NCBI GenBank assembly: GCA_003415625.1
Contig: PYIU01000005.1
Location: forward strand, 1,369,001-1,433,000
DNA from: Aquanectria penicillioides
Lineage: Eukaryota > Ascomycota > Sordariomycetes > Hypocreales > Nectriaceae
Length of the DNA: 64,000 nt
Direction of reading: 5' to 3'
Below, one piece after another: positions 55,391 to 64,000 of this stretch; the first letter of the stretch is position 1; every line of letters begins with the position of its first letter. Below the pieces are notes generated by a model, which was not told where the DNA came from, did not search any database, and worked only from the letters and a program-made list of their open reading frames with translations. The position numbers and the translations under genes were made by a program.

Positions 55391-57389
55391 ATGACGTCCG
55401 TCACCTCTCTCGCGTCGTCAACCCTGGCCCTCATCTCCCCTGTGCCCTCGGCCACGGTATCCGCGACGCCTATCAAAGTTTTGCTGCGAGACAGCATCGA
55501 CGGGACGACTGGCTTTTATCCCTTTGACGACATTCTGAAGCTCGATTCCGGCACCGGCTCTAGCCTCACCTTCAAGGAGCTGTTCACCACCAGCATCGAG
55601 GGCGGCCAGGAGATTGTCCTCTTTCACTCGGGTTGCCAGGTCAACGGTGTTGCCGACTGCACCCTCGCCTGCAACAGCTCTGAGACCTTCTTCAGTTCTC
55701 TGGAGACATTTTACAACTGCGCGGCCCTGGCTTCAATATCCTACTGGACTAATGATGCCGGATCATACTACCTCACCGATGAGGCGGAGCGCAATGCCAG
55801 TTCCATCATGGGCTCCGGTACTCTATCCAAGTTCAACTCGGCCGGTGTCCTCGGTTCGCTTGTGACTTGCGCCCAGGATGCCTGCGAGCACGATGGACTA
55901 AGCGAGTCCTGCGACCGGTCCATCGATAATCTGTCGACATCATCCAGCGCCGAGAAGATCTTTGATGCCTTGGAAAACTTCTGCCCCAATTTAAAGGCTC
56001 AGATCGACCCCGATATCTTTGGGCCTGGTGTAAGAACCCAACCCCCCAGTCAATTACAAAAAAGCCATGCATGACTACTCCGTAGGTAGTTTCTAATTCA
56101 CGTTTCCTTTTTAGGTGCTTATCTCTTACGTACTGCAAGTCTGCTTCTCTGCCTCCCTGTACCTGCTCACGAAGGGGTTCACTCTTTGGGTTAGAATTAC
56201 TCAAGGCACCGGGCGCAAGACTGAACAACAGCCCTTTATCCTCAAACGTAGTCTTACTCGCATCGAGTCCATGATCTGGCGCGATTCAGGTGCATTGTCC
56301 CGAACCAGCATTGCCATTGCCACGACCTTGGTCGAATTCCAGGAAGCCCAGTGCTGGTTCATCTTCGCCTTGCAGATTGCATCCATCCTTGCCATCGTGG
56401 TCAACTCCTCCGAGGGCACATTTTGGGGCGAGATTGTCGTCAACTCGGCCATCGCGTACCACGTCAGCCAGAACGGCGTGCTGCCCATGTTTCTCGTCCA
56501 GATCCTGCTGCACCATGAGGGCATCCGCAACTGGCACACGTTCCTAGGCTTCTTCGTCGAGTATCTGCTGGCCATTGTTGCCACGACCCAAAAAATTTAC
56601 TTTGATGATGCATTCAAGATTTTCAAAAACCAGAGTCAGCTGGAGGGCTGCGGTTACAACCCAAGCCCGCGGACATATTGTTCCGCAACAAATGGTGTGG
56701 ACGGGCTGCAGTTCAGCTTCTTCCCTCACCCGCTGCTTTACAAAATGACATTCCTGGTGCTTGACACCGTGGCCATTGTGGTTCTCGTCATCGATCAGTT
56801 CGCTTGGACGGTTCGCAAGCATCGTCTCACGAAGCACATTCGAATTGGAACATACCGCATCGGGCGAATGCCGTCGTGGGGGAAAAGAAAGCGCGGGCTC
56901 GCTTTGAAGCGGTGGTTTTGGCGATTCCTAGAGGTGACTTACCTCATCATAAATATCCTCTACATGATCTCCCTCACAAAGGTCATCACTGTGGAGAATT
57001 TCGCCGCCAACCGATGGTCTTATGGGCAGATCATTGCCGTGACCGTTTGGGGCCCCGTCATCGTCAAGCTGTTTGATCTTTTACTTTGTGCGTATTCCGT
57101 TTTTTTTTTTTTTTTTGTTAGTCAGTCACCACACTAACCATCATCACCAGCCGGGCCGCCGAAAAATGGCATGAAGCTTAACTCGGGTCCCCCTCGTTTG
57201 CGTATAGACAATGTCATCAATCGCAGAGCAGGTACCTCTGCCGACGAGGTTTGCGAGGAATCGTGCGACGAAAAGAGCGCCCGGGGTTCCACGGACCCGA
57301 TGCTCCGGAGAGTTCGTGTTGCATTAGCTCGCCCAGAGCCGACGGTGCAATTTCACGATGCTATCAGACAAGGTGGCGGCAACGCTTAG
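55391..57389 (+). CDS. Predicted seven-TM protein with a Cys-containing ectodomain, unknown function
   Basis: I do not recognise this family. Three exons: 55391-56029, 56115-57087 and 57151-57389, giving 616 residues in frame. The second intron (57088-57150) contains a T run of about 17. Residues 1-213 form a probably extracellular region with about eight Cys (CQVNGVADCTLAC, CAQDACEHDGLSESC) and several N-glycosylation sites (NSS, NAS, NLS). Seven hydrophobic helices follow, near 214-239, 291-311, 318-345, 352-372, 427-447, 481-501 and 513-535. Positive charge predicts N-terminus outside and C-terminus inside: the loop after helix 5 is strongly basic (RKHRLTKHIRIGTYRIGR, KRKRGLALKR). This is GPCR topology with a long third inner loop, but I find no DRY-like or other class signature. 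A receptor or a transporter of unknown type are both possible. Confidence 0.75.
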
Positions 57390-58204
57390 ATGGCAAGGTT
57401 CAAAGCCAAGATTTACGACGAAAATGCATTACGATTGAAACGCCATTATGAAATCATGCTTGTCTTTTTTTTTCTTCTTTTTTTTTTCTCTCTTTTCCTT
57501 TTTGCCTTCTTCTTTTTGTTCTTCTCTGACAGACTGATAAATAGTGCATGGTTTTGGCAAGTGGTTGGAGAGATTGGCAGGCCGCACACGTCTAGTACAT
57601 AGCAACTTGAATTCAAAACATCACCTTGCAGAGAAATCGCAGGATAATTCCATCAACCCTTTTTTGTTCCTGTTACTTGAAACTCTGGAAAAATAAAACT
57701 ATCTCTTGCCTACACTGGCCTCAGAAGAGAGGATCTGATCTCATCATCCCGCCGAAGAACCTGGATGAAATTTGCCAGAGATGACAATTGACATGTACCC
57801 TCATCACCATCCACTCCTCTCTCGTCCATCAGTGCCCAAAACGCCACAGGCCCCCTCAGTGATCGGCCTTCGAATTCCGAAATTGTAACAAATTCCCACT
57901 TCCGGCTGTGATACCCCGCGTCATCATTGCTACCGGTACACGCCTCTGCTGAGGTGGAGACCAGTGGTTGGCTGTCATGACATCATGGAGAAGTCAACCG
58001 ACCTGCACCGTCATATGTCATAGTGATCGTGTTCACATGCTACTCGGACATATATTATTGTACCGGCTTCCGCAGAATGAAGCATTTATCTTTCTCGAAA
58101 TATTTTGTTGGTCATCCAAGGAGCTTCTTACAAATCATCACTACCCTGGAGCTCAACGCCACATATTTATCCTCACAGCACCACATCGCCACGATCCATC
58201 CACC
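57390..58204. other. Spacer of 0.8 kb
   Basis: T-rich 3' flank of the seven-TM gene (runs at 57465-57500) and promoter of the CsbD-like gene. No gene seen. Confidence 0.6.
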
Positions 58205-58645
58205 ATGTCATTTCTCATCGAGAGCGTCGTCCGCAAAGCGCCGACAGCCACCCGAGCAGTCGCATTTCAGGTGCCTCGGGCATTCTCTACAAGCCACACA
58301 TTTAACCGAACCGCTGCCGAGACTGTCAAAGACGGCCTAAAAACTGTTGACCGGGCTGTAAGCGATAAACTCGTGGCCGGGATCGACGCTGGACGTAAGT
58401 GCACTACAATTTCGGGATGTGACCCAAAAACGGAGCCCTTCTAACGGAACACAGAAACCGTCGGCAGCAAGCTAAAAGAGGGCATCTCAGATGTCGCAGA
58501 CGGGAATTCGAGTGGCACAGCCGCCGAGATGAGAGGTGAAGCCAAGGGCAAAGCCAACGAGTGGGAAGGAAAAGTCAAAGGTACTGCAGAGCAGGTCAAA
58601 GGCAAGGTAAAAGGTGCAGCTGAACAGGTTCAGAAGAAGCTGTAA
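58205..58645 (+). CDS. Small CsbD/LEA-like stress protein with a mitochondrial-type presequence
   Basis: Two exons (58205-58394 and 58455-58645) give 126 residues. The first 30 residues are basic and amphipathic (VVRKAPTATRAVAFQVPRAF, STSH), a typical mitochondrial presequence. The C-terminus is a Lys/Glu/Ala/Gly repeat (GEAKGKANEWEGKVKG, TAEQVKGKVKGAAEQ) like the CsbD fold or LEA proteins, which are stress-induced, highly charged and helix-forming. A protective role under stress in mitochondria is inferred from this composition. The intron 58395-58454 (GTAAGT...ACAG) makes the codon CAA for GQTV. Confidence 0.75.
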
Positions 58646-60699
58646 AGATGTATTAGAACCGGGGATATGCTGTACCATAACATTTGCATCACGGGGTTAG
58701 GGAATTGATTACCAATCTATACATTATCCGTTCATGTGTTGACTCAAGCAATAAAACGCGAGATCCCATCAAATTGCCAATACAACCACCAACGGGGAGC
58801 ATGAAGGTGTTTTATTCATTGAAACATAAAGTTAATCATCGTGCAATTCGAAATGCACGGCAATTCAGTCCAGGTGCGGCAAGTGTCCCTTTGTACCGGA
58901 ACCAACTTCCAACATGTAATAACCCACTGTACTCATGATCTTAGCTTTGCTTTGCCTAATTCTACTTTGGTTTGAATCATATTATGAGAATTTGTTCATA
59001 TTCTATGTTTTATATATCACTCCCCTCATTCTCACCTTGAGTTTGAGTTTGATTCCTCGTGTTGGGCTGGTGCTGCTCTCCAATATGCTGACATGGTGAG
59101 TTACGGATCTCAATTTTTTCTTTCTTTTACTTTGACAGCTCTATTATTCTTGAGTATGATTTGAAATGTTAATACGACCCTAGAGATCTTGAAATGGCAT
59201 TTCGTGTGGTACCAGGATGTGAGCATATTCACATCTAACAGAAATTTACTCTATCAAGGTCTCGTTCTCTATGTGTGCCGAATTCCGAGATCCACTCCTG
59301 TGCTGCCCCTGCTTTTCTGTATCACTCTACAAGACCCTTCAGGGAGGATAGTCATGAAGCATGAATTGAAAGAGTACCCCAGTCAAACTCCCTGCTACAT
59401 TTCTAAAAATGTCGATGCAATCGACCGACAGCTATGCTGCGAGCTAATTTGCGGATGCCACTCACTGGTTCAAGATGTAACAATGATAGCTGCAATCGCT
59501 TCAAGGCCGCGCATCAGGCTTCCCAGAAAGCAGTCAGCTGTAACGGACGGGAGCCCTATGGCCACTACATACTTTAGATTTGCGCTATTTTACTTCTTCT
59601 TTATGCTCGGGTGCTTTTGACACAGAGTTTGGGGCCTTCTCTAAAAAGTAGAAAGTTAGGTTCCCTGAATCTGGCTTAACAGGCCAAAGCTATCATAAGA
59701 AGCATCGTATCGTCGTGACAACAATTGTGAAAACCCCAAGTATCGAGGCCATTATTAGTATTCTAAACTGCAGTTAAATGTATCAAATCTCGATGGCATC
59801 ATAGCCAAGAAGAAGTTCCGACTCCACAGTTGACGTCAAAGAAGCTTAGCTGGCCCCTTATCTGAGACCTGCACTACCCGAGAGCCAAGAGATGTCCCGT
59901 GCCTTGGTAGCAGAAATCCAGGTCCCTGGCATAACTGACCCCTGGATTTAATGGACAATATTTAGAAACAAGATGATGTGGCTGCAAAGTACCTTGCAGT
60001 AGGAGGTGACACATGAGGTATCAGTCGTAGCTGTGAATGTACAAGTTCCACACCGCGAGCTATAGCTCCGTGCATGAGGGTGTTCCAAGCTAAGCACTGC
60101 TTTGCCCAGGTCTCACATCATTCGGAAATCTCGGCAGCGCTCAGATTGATATTATGGTCGATGTTCAGCTCCAAAGATCCAACGCAGCGTTTCAGGAAAC
60201 ACAAACTGGAATTGAAATGTGCCGAGATGCCGAATTCGACCACTAGCTGGGGCTGCGATTGGCGCAGCACGGCACCCGGCCTTCCGGATCCCTGACTAGA
60301 CGTGATGCAAGCTCGGATGGAGGTCGAGCTACGTGTTGTTGTCTCCAACTCTTTGGCTTCTTGTGGGTGTCCGCTATTGCCGACCTCCGCCAACACGCAT
60401 TGCGATGGGCAGGAAATAGATGAACACCACCACATCATGATGCGTCATCCCTTGGACGGAAACTAGGTTAGTGCCGTCCTTCATGCAGCTTAGGCAAGAA
60501 ACCCAGCTGAAAAACAAAGCCCCTCAGCATGCATGCTGAAACAAGGTTGACGATTGCGTCTCTGGAGCCGGACTAAGCAGTGAGGGGTTGATGGAGTATA
60601 TAAATGCTGCCTGATTCCGTGACAGTTGTCTGCAATCTCAAATTCAATAAGCAGCTTTCCTTTAAACTACCAATTTCCATCCCTCACTACAATAGCAAA
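58646..60699. other. Spacer of 2.05 kb
   Basis: No supported gene. An open frame at 59189-59620 starts at TTG and has no domain. The region just before the cipC start carries a TATA element (listed). Confidence 0.5.
60597..60604 (+). promoter_or_regulatory. TATA box of cipC
   Basis: TATATAAA lies 96 bases upstream of the ATG at 60700, a normal spacing for a strongly regulated fungal gene. Confidence 0.55.
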
Positions 60700-61222
60700 A
60701 TGTTCGGATTCGGTCGGTGGTCTTGGCATCTTATGAAAAGTGTTGATGCATAGTTACTGACACGTTGTGCAGACGAGGCCCGTGAGAAGCGTGACGAGGT
60801 TTATAATGGCGAGCCTCATGAGAGCAAGTGGACCCACGAGCTTGTGGCTGGAGGTGCCGCATTTGAGGCTATGAAGAAGTGGGAGGACCACCAGCGCCAA
60901 AACGGTATGCTTGAGCCCAAACCCTCACCGGAACTTTGCTCATCTGAACAGGAGAGACTGTCAACCACGGCACCGCCAAAGAAATCCTAGCTGGTCTTGC
61001 TGGCGCCGAGGTCGATAAGTTGTTCGAGACCAAGGGACTAGACTTCATCGACCGTGAGAAGGCAAAGCACCACGCCAAGCAGCAGGCTGAGCACCTGTAC
61101 GATCAGCAATACAGCGGCTACGACCAGTACGACCCGTAAGTCACTCTGACTGATTTGTTGAGGTGAATGTACTAACACTCCCCAGCAACGAGGCTCGTCG
61201 CCATGATTCCATGGATTACTAG
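60700..61222 (+). CDS. cipC: CipC-like protein (DUF3759)
   Basis: Small fungal protein of the DUF3759 family, named after the concanamycin-induced CipC of Aspergillus. Its biochemical role is unknown. Family members are often strongly induced in response to antifungal compounds, stress or fungal competition. Four exons: 60700-60712, 60773-60904, 60952-61135 and 61186-61222, summing to 366 nt (121 residues). The first exon encodes only MFGF and part of a codon. The protein reads DEAREKRDEVYNGEPHESK, then VAGGAAFEAMKKWEDHQRQNG and AGAEVDKLFETKG, ends YDQYDP and NEARRHDSMDY, and has no membrane or signal segment. The TATA element fits high inducible expression. Confidence 0.9.
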
Positions 61223-61551
61223 TTACGAAGGCACTGAGTTTCCTCTGCATTTATAGGCAGGGAGGCGAATTAACGAATTGAAATACGTGAACCATTATTT
61301 CTCATTATGAATACGTCATGTGTGAAAGTACGATTGGGGTATGCCCAAAACATATAAGCCGAAACTGTAAAAAAGCACCACATCTTTCGTTGTTGCATGC
61401 CATGAAACCTGGGTATCAACGGAGCAAGGTAAAGCCAGCCTTGATCAATGCGCCATCTTCAGTAGTAAGAATATCCAATTCTTATTCAGCCAACCATTTG
61501 CGAACACCGTTTTGATAACATGCTCGGCGGTGACCATTGCTCGCCGGAAGC
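61223..61551. other. Spacer between convergent genes
   Basis: 3' flanks of cipC and ato. No feature seen. Confidence 0.6.
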
Positions 61552-62422
61552 TTAGGCCATGTTGGTCTTCAGTGGTCGGACACTGATCTCACCAAGAGGA
61601 AGCCTGACCCACGTAGTATCTTCAGTCATGATGCCAGCACTGCCAGCATAGAAGGCTAGGAAGGCGCAAATTACTGAGAACGCGCCACCGGTTTTGTTGA
61701 TACGGACTGCAGCTATGGGGTGGCTAGTTGAGAGGAACTGAGCCAAGCTCAAGAAGAGGAAGGCCAGAGTAAGGAAACCAAGAACCAATAGAATGGCGAT
61801 GTTGGTCTTGAGGGCGGCAATGAAGAAAACAAGGGTGAGGAAACACCACAAAATAAGGAAAATGCCAAGAGCGAAGCTATAAGCGCGGTCGTCACCCTTG
61901 TAGGCGTCCTTGATTCCAAGGGAGGGAACGAAGAACATGGCAAATGAGAGCCAAAAGGCTCCGTAGGAGCAGTGGACAGTGGTACCAAAGGTGTTGCCCA
62001 CACGAAACTCCATGAGGCCGGCGAAGAATTGAGCAATGCCACCGAAGAATACAGCCAGACCAAAGATGGCCTGATCAGGACCAACACCGGCCATAGGGTT
62101 AGACTCAGGAAGACTAAGGAGAAGTGTTAGGATGTTGTGCGGGCGATAGAGTGCAAGTCAATAAGTCATACCCGGCGCCGCATTGATATAAACCGAGAAC
62201 GAAGGTGGTTAGGGCAAAGCTGATAAGACCCAATGGACCAGGGTTGGCAATTCGGTAGTAGGGAGGGTTCAAGACTTGGGACACCGTGGACTGGTGAGGT
62301 CGAGGAGTGTGTGGAAGCCTAGGTTCGTTGTAGTGCTGGCAGTGACAGTGGTGAATTTCGTCATGCTTCTCATTATAATGAGTCGGAGTGCTTGCTCCAT
62401 TGGAGGGAGTGCTGGATGCCAT
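61552..62422 (-). CDS. GPR1/FUN34/YaaH (Ato) family acetate transporter
   Basis: Plasma-membrane acetate or ammonium-linked transporter of the AcpA/Ady2/Ato family. Two exons (62172-62422 and 61552-62113) with an intron of 58 nt (GTATGA...CTTAG) that rebuilds QCGAGLPESNPM. The product is 270 residues. It has a His/Cys-rich cytoplasmic N-terminus (about 55 residues), then the family signature NPGPLGLISFALTTFVL and six hydrophobic helices (AIFGLAVFFGGIAQFFAG, GAFWLSFAMFF, FALGIFLILWCFLTL, FAVIC-type last helix). The final tail is PLGEISVRPLKTNMA. Activity on acetate and induction on poor carbon sources are known for the family, and this copy is not specifically identified. Confidence 0.9.
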
Positions 62423-64000
62423 TTTTGTCGGTGGCTAGGAGGAAAATGACAAGTTGGGAGAGAGAAGGGGGTATCACTGGGGATGTGGGAGTTCAACAAC
62501 ACGAAGCAAATTTTCCAGCATCGCCCTAGAGAACAAGAGACATTCTTATATCCCTCCAACCCCGCTCGAAGCGGATCTCTTCCCCAGTTCCCAAAGTCCC
62601 CGCGAGATTGAGCATGACCATGGGGGTGGCCACGGCTCTTCGTGTAGGGATTCAAAACGGGGAAACAGGCCGCGAAGTGGATAACATGTGGCAGGCTGGA
62701 AATCAACAACAGGAATCAGGCATTTTGGAGATGAAATGACCGACGCCACTAAAAGCTATATCCGAGGTGGATGATCGCGTATTCAGAGCCAATGCGGAGA
62801 GACCGAGAGGGCATGACGCGACTGATGTTGGCTGCTCAACCTTGACAAGCTGGATCACTCGGCACAAGATATGGAGCACGCCCAACTGGAGCCGCAACAG
62901 GGACTGGTTCGCAGTGGGCGGAGCCAATGACCGTCGGTCAGGGAAAGCCTCATTACGTCGAGTCTTGAAGAGGGACCCCAGTCTATTTCAAACCGATGAG
63001 TAAACAACGTGGGTGGGCTTGGTCCCTTGAGGCAGGTCAAGCGTTGAGCGATGCGGGCGTTCCTCGGGGCCTCGACATCGCGTTGAGGTCCAACGGCTTT
63101 TGAGTGGCGATACATGGCTTTGTTAGCCTCTCAATGATCAAAAGAGAGTCGTCGTTTGCAAGAAGCCGATGCCCATATAGCGTAGAATCTACCTTACGAT
63201 TGCATGGAGGGAATGAGGCTCTGGGAACTCGGAGGCCAGCATAGCATGGGCCGTGGGCCTTCTCCAACAAACCCCAAAAACCCCAAGAAAATTCATTCTT
63301 GCTGTGGAGGCGATGATAGATCAAATGGTCATCAGTGGGGACGGCTTGGCCGAATGGTCCGGAAAGTATTCCGCCCGTTGATCCACCCTTTGCCTCGGAT
63401 CTTGGAAGAATGGGCACTTTAATCACAACACAAAGATATCAAACGGGTTGATGAATAATGGTGCTGTTGTGCGGGCTGCAGATTGCCCCGTCATTTCCCC
63501 ATGCCCATCTCCTCACGGCCCTCCCCCCATGGGCGAGCGACTCCAAGATCTGGCTTACCCCAAACACAGAGTTGGCTCCAGTGAGGGGAAGCACAATTAC
63601 ATGGCCAGCGGGCAACGGGCAACGGTCGTTGCGAACGAGCCGGACCAACTTGCCACATGGATGGATGCTTTATTAAGCTTGGCGCGCGGCGCCGAAGACA
63701 CGATGGCGGCGGCGATCTCGTCCGGGGTTATTCCCGTCCTGACATCCTCGGGACTCGCTCGGATGGAGGCTCGGCTACTCGAGATGAGATGGCCAGAGGC
63801 CCTGCGACACACTGAGTCCTTTTATCATTACTGCTTCAGCGAGGAGCAAGAGAAGCATCAGAGGCCAAAACTCATCAAATAGACTTTGTTTTCAAGCACA
63901 AAATTAAGCGTGCCCCCCCGCGCTGTCATTGACTGATGAGGGTATCTGCGTGGCCATGCCGAATTATCCGGGCGAGCATTTTTACGACCTGTTGAGTGGG
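62423..64000. other. 3' end of window: promoter of ato and unassigned DNA
   Basis: Promoter of ato, then about 1.5 kb without a supported gene. An ATG-started frame of 144 codons at 63451-63882 (plus) has no recognised domain and no splice support, so it is noted but not called. Confidence 0.5.

Noticed and set aside
59189..59620. Open frame of 143 codons in the 58.6-60.7 kb spacer
   Set aside because: It begins at TTG, has no homologue that I recognise and no promoter.
63451..63882. Open frame of 144 codons at the right end
   Set aside because: It starts with a real ATG, but the sequence has no domain and no supporting splice or promoter signal. Left uncalled.
1..64000. tRNA, 5S rRNA and CRISPR arrays
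   Set aside because: A read-through for tRNA A- and B-box motifs, 5S-like sequence and spaced direct repeats found none that I could support. A tRNA scan would be decisive.

Overview
The window reads as nuclear DNA of a filamentous ascomycete, most likely a sordariomycete and probably Hypocreales. The evidence is short introns (about 47-150 nt) with GTAAGT-like donors and CTAAC-like branch sites, a Pom1-type DYRK kinase, an SIN-type Cdc14, a HET-domain gene, CipC and Ato family genes, and long gene-free spacers rich in microsatellites. There is no operon, CRISPR array, rRNA or tRNA that I could recognise. I place about 19 protein genes; several spacers are 2-5 kb long and hold nothing I can call.

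Layout. 2-6.4 kb: pom1 kinase (minus). 6.4-11.7 kb: gene-poor spacer with a decayed repeat pair. 11.7-15 kb: a Pex28-32-type peroxisomal membrane protein (plus) convergent with geranylgeranyl diphosphate synthase (minus). 17.8-20.4 kb: SIN component Cdc14 (plus) and a Cys-rich single-pass surface protein (minus). 22.7-26.7 kb: indoleamine 2,3-dioxygenase and a secreted Ser/Thr-rich protein (both minus), with two CGG...CCG palindromes between them. 30 kb: INO80 subunit Ies4-like. 33.6-36 kb: Gid1/Vid30 (SPRY-LisH-CTLH). 36.8-40.7 kb: metaxin-like SAM subunit, F-box protein and the spliceosomal protein Dib1 (all minus). 41-47 kb: a fused hydantoinase A/DUF917 enzyme (minus) divergent from a HET-domain gene (plus). 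48-54 kb: Ubp2-type deubiquitinase (plus) convergent with a mitochondrial enoyl-CoA hydratase/AUH-like gene (minus). 55-57 kb: a predicted seven-TM protein with a Cys-containing ectodomain. 58-62.4 kb: three small genes likely tied to stress or nutrients (CsbD-like, CipC/DUF3759, Ato acetate transporter).

Most genes are unrelated housekeeping functions (polarity and septation, ubiquitin and GID degradation, splicing, chromatin, mitochondria, peroxisomes, isoprenoids), so this is ordinary core chromosome, not a metabolic gene cluster.

The strongest unexpected signal is in the reading frames. Six conserved genes (pom1 three times; the Pex gene, IDO, ies4, ubp2 and the enoyl-CoA hydratase once each) are broken by single-base indels. 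In seven of the eight cases one C is missing from a short C run of the coding strand, and adding it back restores the family motif and makes the spliced length divisible by three. This looks like a systematic consensus error in C/G runs, not eight real mutations, but DNA or RNA reads are needed to decide.
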